Source of the DNA: Haemophilus parainfluenzae
GTDB lineage: Bacteria > Pseudomonadota > Gammaproteobacteria > Enterobacterales > Pasteurellaceae
Reading direction: 5' to 3'
Assembly (NCBI RefSeq): GCF_003253005.1
Contig: NZ_QEPZ01000001.1
Location: forward strand, 62,001-126,000
Length of the DNA: 64,000 nucleotides
Shown: positions 43,969 through 52,187 of the stretch, in pieces
How positions within the stretch are numbered: the first letter of the stretch is position 1
Layout of the letters: every line of letters starts with the position of its first letter
Notes under the pieces: generated by a model
Databases searched by the model: none
Told to the model about the DNA's origin: nothing
What the model saw: only the letters and a program-made list of their open reading frames with translations
Program-made: the position numbers and the translations under genes

Positions 43969-44487
43969 TTAGAATTCGTAACCTACGCCCACTTTAGCGC
44001 CATAGTTATTCACTTTAGTATCGTCAAAGCTACCTAAACGGTTATATTCTAAACCACCGTTTGCATACACTTTGTCTGCTAATTTATATTTAGCACCCGC
44101 AACTACACCATAACCCACTTTAGTTTCAGAAGAACTTTTGTAACGTTGTTCTGCTCGGTCTTCAAATTTGAAACGGTTAGCCGCAAGACGAGCACCAACA
44201 TAAGGTTCAATTTGAGAGTTGGTATCGAAGTCATAGAACACTGTTGCACCTAAGCCTTGAACTTTAGTGCCTTGGAAATTACCGTGATGAGTATAATCAC
44301 CAGCTACACGTACATTACCTAATTTGTAACCTACTGCAACACGAGGCTCAATTTTGGTTTTGCTTGAACCACCATTACTTAATTTAGTTCTTGAAAGACC
44401 AAGATCGCCTTCTGCATATAAACCTGCATTTGCAGTTGAAGCAACCGCTAATGCACCGACAACGATAGCTAATAATGATTTTTTCAT
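43969..44487 (-). CDS. Opacity-type outer-membrane beta-barrel protein
   Basis: A small outer-membrane porin-like barrel of the Opacity (Opa/OmpA-like) family. I use the ATG at 44487 (172 residues), with GGGGTTATCC upstream, because it opens a clear signal peptide, MKKSLLAIVVGALAVASTANA. The mature part consists of about eight amphipathic strands (GLYAEGDLGLSRTKL, PRVAVGYKLGNVRVAGDYTHHG, QIEPYVGARLAANRFKF, NYGAKVGVGYEF) ending in Phe. There is no repeat tract at the start, so phase variation as in Neisseria Opa is not indicated. Codon use is biased as in well-expressed genes. Confidence 0.85.
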   Translation of the reverse strand: MKKSLLAIVVGALAVASTANAGLYAEGDLGLSRTKLSNGGSSKTKIEPRVAVGYKLGNVRVAGDYTHHGNFQGTKVQGLGATVFYDFDTNSQIEPYVGARLAANRFKFEDRAEQRYKSSSETKVGYGVVAGAKYKLADKVYANGGLEYNRLGSFDDTKVNNYGAKVGVGYEF

Positions 44488-44540
44488 TGGATAACCCCTG
44501 TTATTTGATTGAAAACACTGGAAATATATCATACTGCTTA

Positions 44541-45053
44541 TTAATTTTCACTATGAAAAACTAATTTCCCCTGACATTTTTGGCATAAATAGGCAATTTT
44601 ATCGCGCTGAATACGATTATGCCGACGAATCGTTAAATAATGGGTCTGGCATTCGCATTGATAAGCAAACATTTTACCTTGCACACTTTCCACATCAAAT
44701 TGGTGACAAGTATCAGCCGGAAGATTAAATAACTGTGTCATCACTGCTTGCCATTCCCGTCCATGCGGTTTCACCCGACCAAATACTTGATACACAATAA
44801 GGTGGGCTAATTCGTGTGGAACCACCTGACGAATAAATTCATCTGAGTTCTCGAGTAGCAAAGTGCGGTTAAATTTAATCTCATTTTTCTGCAAGTATGC
44901 AACGCCGGCCTTTACTCCTCGCAAGTCATAACTGATTATCGGAATAGGAAATTTCCGTTGAAAGTAATTTTCAGTGAGTTGTAATGTTTCTGCAAGTTTG
45001 CGCTGTACCTGCATTTTTAAATGCCGAAACTGAGTTTGAGATGACATCATCAT
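44541..45053 (-). CDS. sprT: SprT-family zinc metalloprotease-like protein
   Basis: SprT-like proteins have a zinc-protease fold; the eukaryotic Spartan relatives digest DNA-protein crosslinks, while the bacterial role is unknown. The active site is [16 protein letters not shown] (HExxH-type: HELAH) at about residue 78, with a third His in KPHGREW. The C-terminus has a four-Cys zinc ribbon (YQCECQTHY and [10 protein letters not shown]). The 170 residues match the family. The nearest upstream gene is metK, on the same strand, with a terminator between them. An uptake signal lies near 44862. Confidence 0.9.
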   Translation of the reverse strand: MMMSSQTQFRHLKMQVQRKLAETLQLTENYFQRKFPIPIISYDLRGVKAGVAYLQKNEIKFNRTLLLENSDEFIRQVVPHELAHLIVYQVFGRVKPHGREWQAVMTQLFNLPADTCHQFDVESVQGKMFAYQCECQTHYLTIRRHNRIQRDKIAYLCQKCQGKLVFHSEN

Positions 45054-45064
45054 GTTAAGTAAAC

Positions 45065-45089
45065 AAAAACCGCTAATTTAGCGGTTTTT
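45065..45089 (-). terminator. Terminator after metK
   Basis: AAAAACCGCT-aattt-AGCGGTTTTT lies 20 bases beyond the metK stop on the minus strand. Confidence 0.88.
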
Positions 45090-45108
45090 ATCATACACAT
45101 TTATTTAC

Positions 45109-46263
45109 TTATTTAAGACCGGCTGCTGCTCGCAATTCTTCTGCACGATCCACTTTCTCCCATGGGAATTGTTCACGGCCGAAGTGTCCATACGCGGCAG
45201 TTTGGCGATAGATTGGTTGAATTAAATTTAGCATTTTAATTAAACCGTAAGGACGTAAATCGAAGAATTCACGCACTAACTTAACCAATACTTCGTTTGA
45301 TACTTTTCCTGTACCAAAAGTTTCCAGCATGATAGAGGTTGGCTCTGCCACACCAATTGCATAAGAAAGTTGAATTTCACAACGATCTGCAAGACCTGCT
45401 GCAACAATATTTTTCGCCACATAACGCGCGGCATAAGCGGCTGAACGGTCTACTTTTGATGGATCTTTACCAGAGAATGCACCACCACCATGACGAGCAG
45501 CTCCGCCGTAGGTATCAACAATGATTTTACGACCCGTTAAGCCACAGTCTCCCATTGGACCACCAATCACAAAACGACCGGTTGGGTTGATGAAATATTT
45601 TGTTTGTTGAGATAACCATTCACTTGGCAAAATTGGCTTGATGATTTCTTCCATCACACCTTCATAAATTTCTTTTTGTGAAACTTCTTCACTATGTTGT
45701 GTAGAAAGCACTACCGCATCTACACCTACGATTTTGTTATCTTCGTATTTTAAAGTGACTTGGCTTTTCGCATCAGGGCGTAACCACGATAGTTTTCCAC
45801 TTTTACGTACTTCCGCTTGTTTTTCCATTAAACGATGCGCATAAGTAATCGCTGCTGGCATCAAGACTTCGGTTTCATTTGTTGCATAACCAAACATGAT
45901 CCCTTGGTCACCCGCACCTTGATCCAATGGATTCTCACGATCCACACCTTGATTAATATCCGATGATTGCTTACCAATCGCATTTAATACGGCACAAGAA
46001 TTTCCATCAAAGCCCATCTCTGAATGTTTGTAACCAATATCACAAATCACTTGGCGTGTAAGGTTTTCAATATCAACCCATGCTGATGTGGTAATTTCAC
46101 CACCGACTAACGCCATCCCTGTTTTTACATAGGTTTCACAAGCCACACGTGCTTTAGGATCTTGTTTTAAAATTTCATCAAGTACCGCATCAGAAATTTG
46201 ATCGGCAATTTTATCTGGATGTCCTTCTGAAACAGATTCAGAAGTAAATAAATAGCTAGACAT
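45109..46263 (-). CDS. metK: S-adenosylmethionine synthetase
   Basis: MetK makes S-adenosylmethionine from methionine and ATP, for methyltransferases such as RlmKL and for radical-SAM enzymes such as MiaB and NrdG. The 384 residues match the family. Landmarks: [25 protein letters not shown] (ATP/methionine), [12 protein letters not shown] (the GAGDQG signature), and [27 protein letters not shown] (P-loop-like GGGAFSGKD). MetJ-type boxes lie right upstream of the start (46281-46304), indicating repression when SAM is plentiful. Confidence 0.98.
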   Translation of the reverse strand: MSSYLFTSESVSEGHPDKIADQISDAVLDEILKQDPKARVACETYVKTGMALVGGEITTSAWVDIENLTRQVICDIGYKHSEMGFDGNSCAVLNAIGKQSSDINQGVDRENPLDQGAGDQGIMFGYATNETEVLMPAAITYAHRLMEKQAEVRKSGKLSWLRPDAKSQVTLKYEDNKIVGVDAVVLSTQHSEEVSQKEIYEGVMEEIIKPILPSEWLSQQTKYFINPTGRFVIGGPMGDCGLTGRKIIVDTYGGAARHGGGAFSGKDPSKVDRSAAYAARYVAKNIVAAGLADRCEIQLSYAIGVAEPTSIMLETFGTGKVSNEVLVKLVREFFDLRPYGLIKMLNLIQPIYRQTAAYGHFGREQFPWEKVDRAEELRAAAGLK

Positions 46264-46280
46264 AAGTTCTCTTCTTTTTT

Positions 46281-46304
46281 GGATGTATTGACGTATAGAC
46301 GTCT
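46281..46304 (-). promoter_or_regulatory. MetJ operator (tandem met boxes) of metK
   Basis: Three adjacent 8-mers are seen: GGATGTAT, TGACGTAT and AGACGTCT. The last is the exact MetJ consensus; the others match at 5 and 6 positions. They end about 18 bases from the metK ATG, overlapping the promoter region. Confidence 0.85.
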
Positions 46305-46341
46305 ATAATACGCTTTTTTGACTAATACGCAAGCATTCCTA

Positions 46342-46917
46342 TCAAGTATTTTTGAAATTTAACCAATTTTGTAACATTTGTTCACCGAATTCTGACATGT
46401 AAGACTCAGGATGAAATTGCACAGAAAAAATCGGTAAATTTTTGTGCTGTGTTGCCATCACGATTTCATCATCACAAACGGCTGTAATTTCTAATGTATC
46501 TGGCATACTTTCTGTTTGTACTGCCCAAGAATGATAAAGGCCTATTTCAAATTCGGCTGGAAGCCCTAAAAATAAGCCTGAATTTGACCGCACTTTTAAG
46601 CGGCGTTTCTGCCCATGGCGCACACTTGGCAAATTATAGAGTTCTCCGCCAAAGAATTCACAAAGGGTTTGATGTCCTAAACAAACTCCTAAAATAGACT
46701 TTGTTTGATAAAATCGTTCTAACATCGCAAATAATTGTGGATACGAGCTTGGAACATCTGGTCCTGGAGAAATTAAAATATGTGTATAACCTTCTACACA
46801 ATCTAATGATAAATCTTCAATACTCACCACATCAAAACGCACCTGTAATTGGCGAATGAGATCCACTAAATTATAAGTAAAAGAATCATGGTTATTGATA
46901 ACTAAAATTTTTTTCAT
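46342..46917 (-). CDS. pabA: Aminodeoxychorismate synthase glutaminase (PabA/TrpG type)
   Basis: Glutamine amidotransferase that supplies ammonia to PabB for aminodeoxychorismate. I use ATG 46917 (191 residues), as the family start is MKKILVINNHDSFTYNLVDLIRQ; an ATG five codons earlier is possible, and neither has a strong ribosome site. The catalytic Cys lies in GVCLGHQTLCEFFGG, and the His-Glu pair in FSVQFHPESYMSE. It is divergent from pabB, with only about 90 bases between, so the three pab genes are a cluster. It could equally serve as TrpG, but the context of pabB and pabC favours folate. An uptake signal lies inside. Confidence 0.88.
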   Translation of the reverse strand: MKKILVINNHDSFTYNLVDLIRQLQVRFDVVSIEDLSLDCVEGYTHILISPGPDVPSSYPQLFAMLERFYQTKSILGVCLGHQTLCEFFGGELYNLPSVRHGQKRRLKVRSNSGLFLGLPAEFEIGLYHSWAVQTESMPDTLEITAVCDDEIVMATQHKNLPIFSVQFHPESYMSEFGEQMLQNWLNFKNT

Positions 46918-47008
46918 ACGGGCTAGTGCCATAATTCGGTGACTAAATTCATTTCAATATTATAGCGATTCTGCGTTAAAATCCTTTTTATTTTTTTATC
47001 TACAAGCC

Positions 47009-47983
47009 ATGCAAACATTTATTCATCAAGCTAATGCTTATGGCGCATTACGCCAACCTTTTTTCTTCTTAATTGATTTTGAACAGAAGAAACCGCTTAT
47101 TTGTTCTTTTGATGAAAGCACTGAAAAAGGGCTAATTTGGGGTATTCAAGGCGTAAAAAATATCCCTGAAAATCAACCGCACTTTGCTTTGTCTATCATT
47201 GATAAAAAGCCCATTACGTTACATCAATATGAACAAGGATTTCATCTTGTTCAACGCGAATTACAAAAAGGTAATTCCTATTTGCTCAATCTAACTTATC
47301 CTACCGAAATCAAATTAAATGGGGATTTAATCCAAATTTTCCATTCAGTTGAGGCGCCTTATAAATTACTTTTTAAGGAGCAATTTGTCTGCTTTTCACC
47401 TGAATCCTTTGTGCAAATTCGACAAAACAAAATTTACACCTATCCTATGAAAGGAACGATTGATGCGAGCCAGCCTAATGCCAAAGCTAATTTGTTAAAG
47501 GATGAAAAAGAGCAACGAGAACATTACACCATTGTCGATTTAATGCGTAATGATCTTGCAATGGTTGCCAAAAATATCAAAGTATCTCGTTTTCGCTACA
47601 TCGATAGTATTTACACAGAACAAGGTGAAATACTACAAACCAGTTCAGAAATTTACGGTGAATTAGAAGATAATTGGCAAAATAAAATTGGCTCAATATT
47701 AGCCGCACTTTTACCTGCTGGCTCAATTAGCGGAGCACCTAAAGAAAAAACGGTTTCCATTATCCAACAAGCTGAAAAGCAAGAACGAGGTTATTACACT
47801 GGAATTTTCGGTATTTTTGATGGTGAAAACCTAAATAGCGCCGTAGCAATTCGCTTTATTGAACAAAAAAATGATAAATTTTATTTCCGTAGTGGTGGTG
47901 GTATTACCATTCAAAGCCAACTTGAAGACGAATATCAAGAGTTGATTGCCAAAGTTTACCTTCCAATCCAAAAGGAAAAGTAG
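47009..47983 (+). CDS. pabB: Aminodeoxychorismate synthase component I
   Basis: PabB combines chorismate with ammonia to 4-amino-4-deoxychorismate, a precursor of p-aminobenzoate and folate. At 324 residues it is the short form, lacking much of the N-terminal regulatory part of TrpE. The chorismate-binding domain has MKGTIDASQPNAK, HYTIVDLMRNDLAMVA, TSSEIYGELED, LPAGSISGAPKEKTVSII and YYTGIFGIFDG, all standard for the family. Its stop overlaps the start of pabC by one base. An uptake signal lies near 47178. Confidence 0.95.
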   Translation: MQTFIHQANAYGALRQPFFFLIDFEQKKPLICSFDESTEKGLIWGIQGVKNIPENQPHFALSIIDKKPITLHQYEQGFHLVQRELQKGNSYLLNLTYPTEIKLNGDLIQIFHSVEAPYKLLFKEQFVCFSPESFVQIRQNKIYTYPMKGTIDASQPNAKANLLKDEKEQREHYTIVDLMRNDLAMVAKNIKVSRFRYIDSIYTEQGEILQTSSEIYGELEDNWQNKIGSILAALLPAGSISGAPKEKTVSIIQQAEKQERGYYTGIFGIFDGENLNSAVAIRFIEQKNDKFYFRSGGGITIQSQLEDEYQELIAKVYLPIQKEK

Positions 47984-48549
47984 TGTTCCCTTTATTTGAA
48001 ACCATCGCTATTGAAAATAGCAAAATTAAAAATATTGCTCTGCATCAAGCACGCTATGAGCATAGCCTTATCACTTATTATGGAAAAAGTGCGGTCACTT
48101 TTTTTAATCTTTTAGATCTAATTCAAGCACCTAAGGAGCTACATAATAAGCTTGTTCGCTGTCGAATTGACTACAACGCTCATCAAACCCAAATTTCATA
48201 CCTTGAATATACACCTAAAACACATCGTGTATTCAAGCCCATAGTCTGTAATGAAATTGATTATTCGCTCAAATATGCTGATCGTGAACTTATCAATGCG
48301 TTATTTGCACAAAAGGGAGAGGCTGATGAAATCATTATTATTAAAGATAGTTTTGTGACAGACTGCTCTATTGGTAATCTCGCCTTTAGAAAAGGGACTG
48401 AATGGTTCACACCTAATACCCCTTTATTAAAAGGCACACAAAGGGAATATTTACTACAATCCGGTCAACTTCAAGAAATTGAAATTAGACAAGAACAACT
48501 TGAGCAGTTTGACGAAATTCGAGTTATTAATGCATTGAATGAACTATAA
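47983..48549 (+). CDS. pabC: Aminodeoxychorismate lyase-like PLP enzyme (short form)
   Basis: A class IV aminotransferase-fold protein that probably converts aminodeoxychorismate to p-aminobenzoate. It begins with GTG (47983), whose G is the last base of the pabB TAG. The likely PLP lysine is in YSLKYADRELINALFAQKGEADEIII, and the C-terminal half contains VTDCSIGNLAFRKGTEWFTPN and LLKGTQREYLLQSG. At 188 residues it is clearly shorter than E. coli PabC (about 270). I think it is a genuine short family form, as the frame is intact and the operon position is right. Confidence 0.85.
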   Translation: MFPLFETIAIENSKIKNIALHQARYEHSLITYYGKSAVTFFNLLDLIQAPKELHNKLVRCRIDYNAHQTQISYLEYTPKTHRVFKPIVCNEIDYSLKYADRELINALFAQKGEADEIIIIKDSFVTDCSIGNLAFRKGTEWFTPNTPLLKGTQREYLLQSGQLQEIEIRQEQLEQFDEIRVINALNEL

Positions 48550-48572
48550 AACGCCCATTCATTTGCCTCATT

Positions 48573-50249
48573 TTACTTGACTAAATCCAACATCTCTTGT
48601 GCATTCGCTAAAGCAAGATCCGTAATTTCACTGCCACCGAGTAATCTTGCAAGAGCAGGAACGCGTTCTTCTTGAGAAAGTGCGGTCATTTTAGTTTCTG
48701 TTTTATCACCAACGGTAAATTTCTCAACATTAAATTGATGATGTCCGTGACATGCTACTTGTGGTAAATGGGTCACACAAAGCACTTGGCATTTATCACC
48801 TAATTGACGCAATAATTTACCCACTACACTCGCGGTTTTTCCACTAATACCAACATCCACTTCATCAAAGATCAGCGTTGGAATCGACGATTGATCGGAC
48901 GTTAAGACTTGAATCGCTAATGAAATACGAGACAATTCACCACCTGATGCCACTTTTGCTAGCGGTTGTGCCTGTTGTCCTAAATTACTGCGTAAAGTAA
49001 AGACGATATTATCTGCCCCATTTGCCGCAACTTTAGTTAAATCCGAATTCACTTCAATGAAAAACTCGGCATTTTCCATTGCAAGCCCTTTGATAGAATC
49101 TGTAACCTGTTGTGCTAATTTCTCTGCAGCTTGGCAACGGCTTTCGTGTAATTGTTTTGCCGTATGTTGCATTTTCTCAAAGGCGGATTTTTCTTCTAGA
49201 ATCAGACGATCTTCACTTTCTGAAAAATCTAAAAGTGCGGTCAATTCTGCTTTTAATTTTTGATGCCATTCCACTAACTCTTCAGGTTTCACATTATGCT
49301 TGCGTGCAAGTTGTAAAGCTTGACCTAGACGTTGTTCAATCTCTTGTAATAACATCGGATCTTGCTCAATATGAGAAGCAAGATGTTGAACTTCACTTGT
49401 CGCCTCTTGCACTTGGATAAGTGCATCATTCAACATCGTTTGAACGGAAACATATCGAGGATCTAACTCACTTAATTCATCAATATACTGTGTCACACGA
49501 TAAAGCATAGAGTCAATGCTCACCGTCTCATTTTCACTGAGTAGCTGTAAGGCTGATTGTGATAGCTGTGTCAGCTGTTCGCTATTTGATAGACGACGTT
49601 GATCCTCTTCTAATTCTAAGTATTCATTTGGACGAAGGGCAAACTCATCCAACTCTTCGACCTGATATTGTAAAAGTTGCTTCTTCGCTTCATTTTCGGC
49701 AACTTTTTGTTGGAAATTTTTAACTTGCAGTTGAAGATTTTTCCATGCTCGATAATCTTCTCGCATTTGTGCGAGTAAATCATTGTGATGTACAAATGTA
49801 TCCACCAACTGAAGCTGATAATCATTTTTCAATAATAATTGTGAAGCGTACTGCCCATTAATATGAATAAGATATTGTCCTATTTCTTTTAATTGGGAAG
49901 CCGATACGGGCGTGCTATTGATAAAGGCTTTCGAACGCCCATCTGCATTAATGACACGACGTAGAATACAATCGGAGGGATTATCAGGATCTTGCAATTC
50001 TTGCTCTTGCAACCATTGATAAGCGGGGTTAGTTGGTTCAATAAAAAATGTCGCACAAATTTCAGCTCTTTCCTGCCCTTCTCGAACCATAGAGGTTTCA
50101 ATACGCTGCCCCAAACATAATCCCAACGCATCAATAGCAATAGATTTCCCTGCGCCGGTTTCCCCCGTGATCACAGACATTCCTTTCGCCAATTCAATTT
50201 CTAATTGACGAACAATTGCAAAATTATTGATAGTAAGTTGGGTTAGCAT
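48573..50249 (-). CDS. recN: DNA repair protein RecN
   Basis: RecN is an SMC-like ATPase that acts early in double-strand-break repair and is one of the most strongly SOS-induced genes. I use ATG 50249 (558 residues), because MLTQLTINNFAIVRQLEIEL is the family N-terminus; a frame nine codons longer would overlap the LexA boxes. Walker A is ITGETGAGKSIAIDAL at about residue 30; a long coiled-coil spans about residues 160-380. The C-terminal ATPase half has LASGGELSRISLAIQV and TLIFDEVDVGISGKTA. Three uptake signals are inside. Two LexA boxes precede it. Confidence 0.97.
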   Translation of the reverse strand: MLTQLTINNFAIVRQLEIELAKGMSVITGETGAGKSIAIDALGLCLGQRIETSMVREGQERAEICATFFIEPTNPAYQWLQEQELQDPDNPSDCILRRVINADGRSKAFINSTPVSASQLKEIGQYLIHINGQYASQLLLKNDYQLQLVDTFVHHNDLLAQMREDYRAWKNLQLQVKNFQQKVAENEAKKQLLQYQVEELDEFALRPNEYLELEEDQRRLSNSEQLTQLSQSALQLLSENETVSIDSMLYRVTQYIDELSELDPRYVSVQTMLNDALIQVQEATSEVQHLASHIEQDPMLLQEIEQRLGQALQLARKHNVKPEELVEWHQKLKAELTALLDFSESEDRLILEEKSAFEKMQHTAKQLHESRCQAAEKLAQQVTDSIKGLAMENAEFFIEVNSDLTKVAANGADNIVFTLRSNLGQQAQPLAKVASGGELSRISLAIQVLTSDQSSIPTLIFDEVDVGISGKTASVVGKLLRQLGDKCQVLCVTHLPQVACHGHHQFNVEKFTVGDKTETKMTALSQEERVPALARLLGGSEITDLALANAQEMLDLVK

Positions 50250-50264
50250 AAAAAATCTCCTTAA

Positions 50265-50280
50265 CTGTATATCCATATAT
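50265..50280 (-). promoter_or_regulatory. LexA box 2 of recN (degenerate)
   Basis: CTGTATATCCATATAT on the plus strand keeps the left CTGTATAT half of the SOS consensus; the right half is degenerate. It lies between the better box and the recN start. Confidence 0.5.
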
Positions 50281-50285
50281 TATAA

Positions 50286-50301
50286 CTGATATAATATACA
50301 G
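50286..50301 (-). promoter_or_regulatory. LexA box 1 of recN
   Basis: CTGATATAATATACAG fits CTG-N10-CAG and differs little from the SOS consensus CTGTATATATATACAG. It is about 37 bases upstream of the recN start. Confidence 0.85.
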
Positions 50302-50325
50302 TAAAGAAATTTTTAACTTTTTGGA

Positions 50326-51216
50326 TTAGAAATTTTTAAGCCAGCCTAATTTCGTGCTTAATACATTGTAATAATTGTAATTTTTCAGGTGTAATAGGCG
50401 AAGTTTATGCGGACTTTTTTCAATATGAACGATATCATCTGGGCTAAAATCTAGTGCAATTTGACTATCACAGCCTAATTCCAACTGTGAAGTGTTATGT
50501 TCTGCAAAGCGAATTGAAATTTTACTGTCCCCATCAATTACTAATGGTCGAGAAGAAAGCGTGTGCGGGAACATCGGCACAAGGGCAATCGCATTTAAAT
50601 TTGGCGTTAAAATTGGGCCGCCTGCGGAAAGCGAATAAGCCGTTGAGCCCGTTGGAGTGGAAACAATCAAGCCGTCTGAACGTTGAGAAAAGGCAAATTT
50701 ATCATTGATATAAACATGGAAATCAATCATGTGCGCAATTTTAGCGGGGTGAATCACCGCCTCATTTACTGCATTACCACTAGAAATAATTTCACCATTG
50801 CGTTCAATTTTAGCTTCCAATAAAAAACGCTCTTCGACAAAAAACTCGCCGCGTTCCAAACAAGCTTCAAGCTGTGCATAAGCATTTTTTGGGTCGATAT
50901 CGGTCAAAAAGCCTAAGTTACCTCGGTTAATACCAATCATTGGAATATGATATTTAGCTAAAATGCGAGCACGCCCTAGCATATTGCCATCACCACCGAT
51001 CACAATCACAAGTTGTGCTTGCTCACCGATTTGTTCAACTGTTGCTAAAACCTCTTTGGGTAAACCAAATTTTTCACCGACCTCTTTTTCCACTAAAACT
51101 CGATAGCCTCGCTCTTTCAGCCATTGATACAAGTTTTTATGCATTTGCAAATTAATATCGCGACGTGGTTTTCCCATTAAAGCGATGATTTTAAATGATT
51201 TAACTAATTCATCCAT
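50326..51216 (-). CDS. nadK: NAD kinase
   Basis: NadK phosphorylates NAD to NADP. I use ATG 51216 (296 residues), with GGGAGC upstream; an in-frame GTG ten codons earlier (51246) covers this ribosome site and is less likely. The family motifs are [15 protein letters not shown] (GGDG, about residue 70), [20 protein letters not shown] (NE/D-type), [24 protein letters not shown] and a C-terminal DGD. It is divergent from grpE, the same arrangement as in E. coli. Confidence 0.96.
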   Translation of the reverse strand: MDELVKSFKIIALMGKPRRDINLQMHKNLYQWLKERGYRVLVEKEVGEKFGLPKEVLATVEQIGEQAQLVIVIGGDGNMLGRARILAKYHIPMIGINRGNLGFLTDIDPKNAYAQLEACLERGEFFVEERFLLEAKIERNGEIISSGNAVNEAVIHPAKIAHMIDFHVYINDKFAFSQRSDGLIVSTPTGSTAYSLSAGGPILTPNLNAIALVPMFPHTLSSRPLVIDGDSKISIRFAEHNTSQLELGCDSQIALDFSPDDIVHIEKSPHKLRLLHLKNYNYYNVLSTKLGWLKNF

Positions 51217-51261
51217 AACTATGATTGCTCCCAAGTGCAAACTCACCGATTTCTGACCGCA

Positions 51262-51289
51262 CTTGAATTTAAAATTTTAGCCATTATAT
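51262..51289 (+). promoter_or_regulatory. Possible sigma-32 promoter of grpE
   Basis: CTTGAA (51262-51267), followed after 13 bases by CCATTATAT, is similar to the heat-shock pattern CTTGAA...CCCCATnT. An uptake signal (ACCGCACTT) overlaps the -35 part. Supported by the known heat-shock role of grpE; the match is partial. Confidence 0.4.
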
Positions 51290-51346
51290 TACATAGCAAT
51301 TCAGTTTTGCTAAAATAGCGCTAATTTTTGATAAATGGAGAAAAAG

Positions 51347-51922
51347 ATGTCAGAACAAGCACAAAACTTAAATGAAAATGAAGAACTTGTTGAAGAAGTT
51401 CAACAGGAAACCACTTCAACGGAAGATCCGTTAGAAGAAGCGATCGCTCGTGTACAAGAGCTTGAAGAACAATTAAAAGCACAAGTAGAAGAAACCTCTA
51501 AAAAAGAACAAGATTTATTGCTTCGCACGCGTGCAGAAATTGACAATATGCGTCGCCGTAGCGAACAAGATATTGAAAAAGCGCATAAATTTGCACTAGA
51601 AAAATTTTCAAAAGACATTTTAAATACCATTGATAACTTAGAGCGTGCGCTTGCAACGCCTGCTAATAAGGAAGATGAAAACATCAAAGCCCTATTCGCT
51701 GGTGTTGAGCTGACTTTAAAAGAGTTACTCTCAACGGTTTCTCGCTTTGGTGTCGAACCTGTTGGTGCAGTGGGTGAAACCTTTAACCCGGATCTCCACC
51801 AAGCCATCTCTATGCAACCAGCTGAAGGGTTTGAAAGCAACCAAATCACCACTGTTTTACAAAAAGGCTATACCTTAAATGGTCGTGTGATTCGCCCAGC
51901 AATGGTAATGGTTGCAGCTTAA
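51347..51922 (+). CDS. grpE: Nucleotide exchange factor GrpE
   Basis: GrpE releases ADP from DnaK. I use ATG 51347 (191 residues), as TGGAG lies 5 bases upstream; an ATG at 51335 sits before that ribosome site. The N-terminal part is acidic and forms a long coiled-coil ([20 protein letters not shown], then [28 protein letters not shown]). The C-terminal beta domain has [21 protein letters not shown] and [21 protein letters not shown], the family signature. dnaK is not in this window. It is followed by a strong terminator. Confidence 0.97.
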   Translation: MSEQAQNLNENEELVEEVQQETTSTEDPLEEAIARVQELEEQLKAQVEETSKKEQDLLLRTRAEIDNMRRRSEQDIEKAHKFALEKFSKDILNTIDNLERALATPANKEDENIKALFAGVELTLKELLSTVSRFGVEPVGAVGETFNPDLHQAISMQPAEGFESNQITTVLQKGYTLNGRVIRPAMVMVAA

Positions 51923-51945
51923 TTTCTTTTCTACGACTTAAAGAG

Positions 51946-51969
51946 CGGACGATTTTTCGTCCGTTTTTT
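51946..51969 (+). terminator. Terminator after grpE
   Basis: CGGACGA-ttt-TCGTCCG followed by TTTTTT, 24 bases after the stop. Confidence 0.88.
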
Positions 51970-51982
51970 ATTGCTAAAAAAC

Positions 51983-51996
51983 TTGATTCAGATCAA
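51983..51996 (+). promoter_or_regulatory. FNR box upstream of nrdD
   Basis: TTGATTCAGATCAA is a perfect FNR palindrome (TTGAT-N4-ATCAA). A -10-like AATAAT at 52020-52025 would place it near -42, the position for direct activation under anaerobic conditions. Confidence 0.85.
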
Positions 51997-52101
51997 ATTT
52001 ATTAAAAAAATAATTTGAGAATAATTCTCAACAAAAAACACTCTTGCTTTCCAGATTTACCAAGGTTTCAACTCAATCTCAACCATCAAAAACACAAAAT
52101 A

Positions 52102-52117
52102 ACACTACATATTGTGT
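52102..52117 (+). promoter_or_regulatory. NrdR box 1 of nrdD
   Basis: ACACTACATATTGTGT fits the NrdR consensus acaCwAtATaTwGtgt. It pairs with box 2 at a centre-to-centre distance of 32 bases (about three helical turns). Confidence 0.85.
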
Positions 52118-52133
52118 GTTGATCTATTAAATA

Positions 52134-52149
52134 AAACTATATATAGTGC
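52134..52149 (+). promoter_or_regulatory. NrdR box 2 of nrdD
   Basis: AAACTATATATAGTGC contains the 12-base palindrome ACTATATATAGT, the NrdR core. It overlaps a possible -10 (TATAGT, 52142-52147) that has a TTGATC -35 17 bases upstream. Confidence 0.85.
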
Positions 52150-52187
52150 TTTCAATTTTTTCATAGCTACCTTACAGGAGTCATAAA

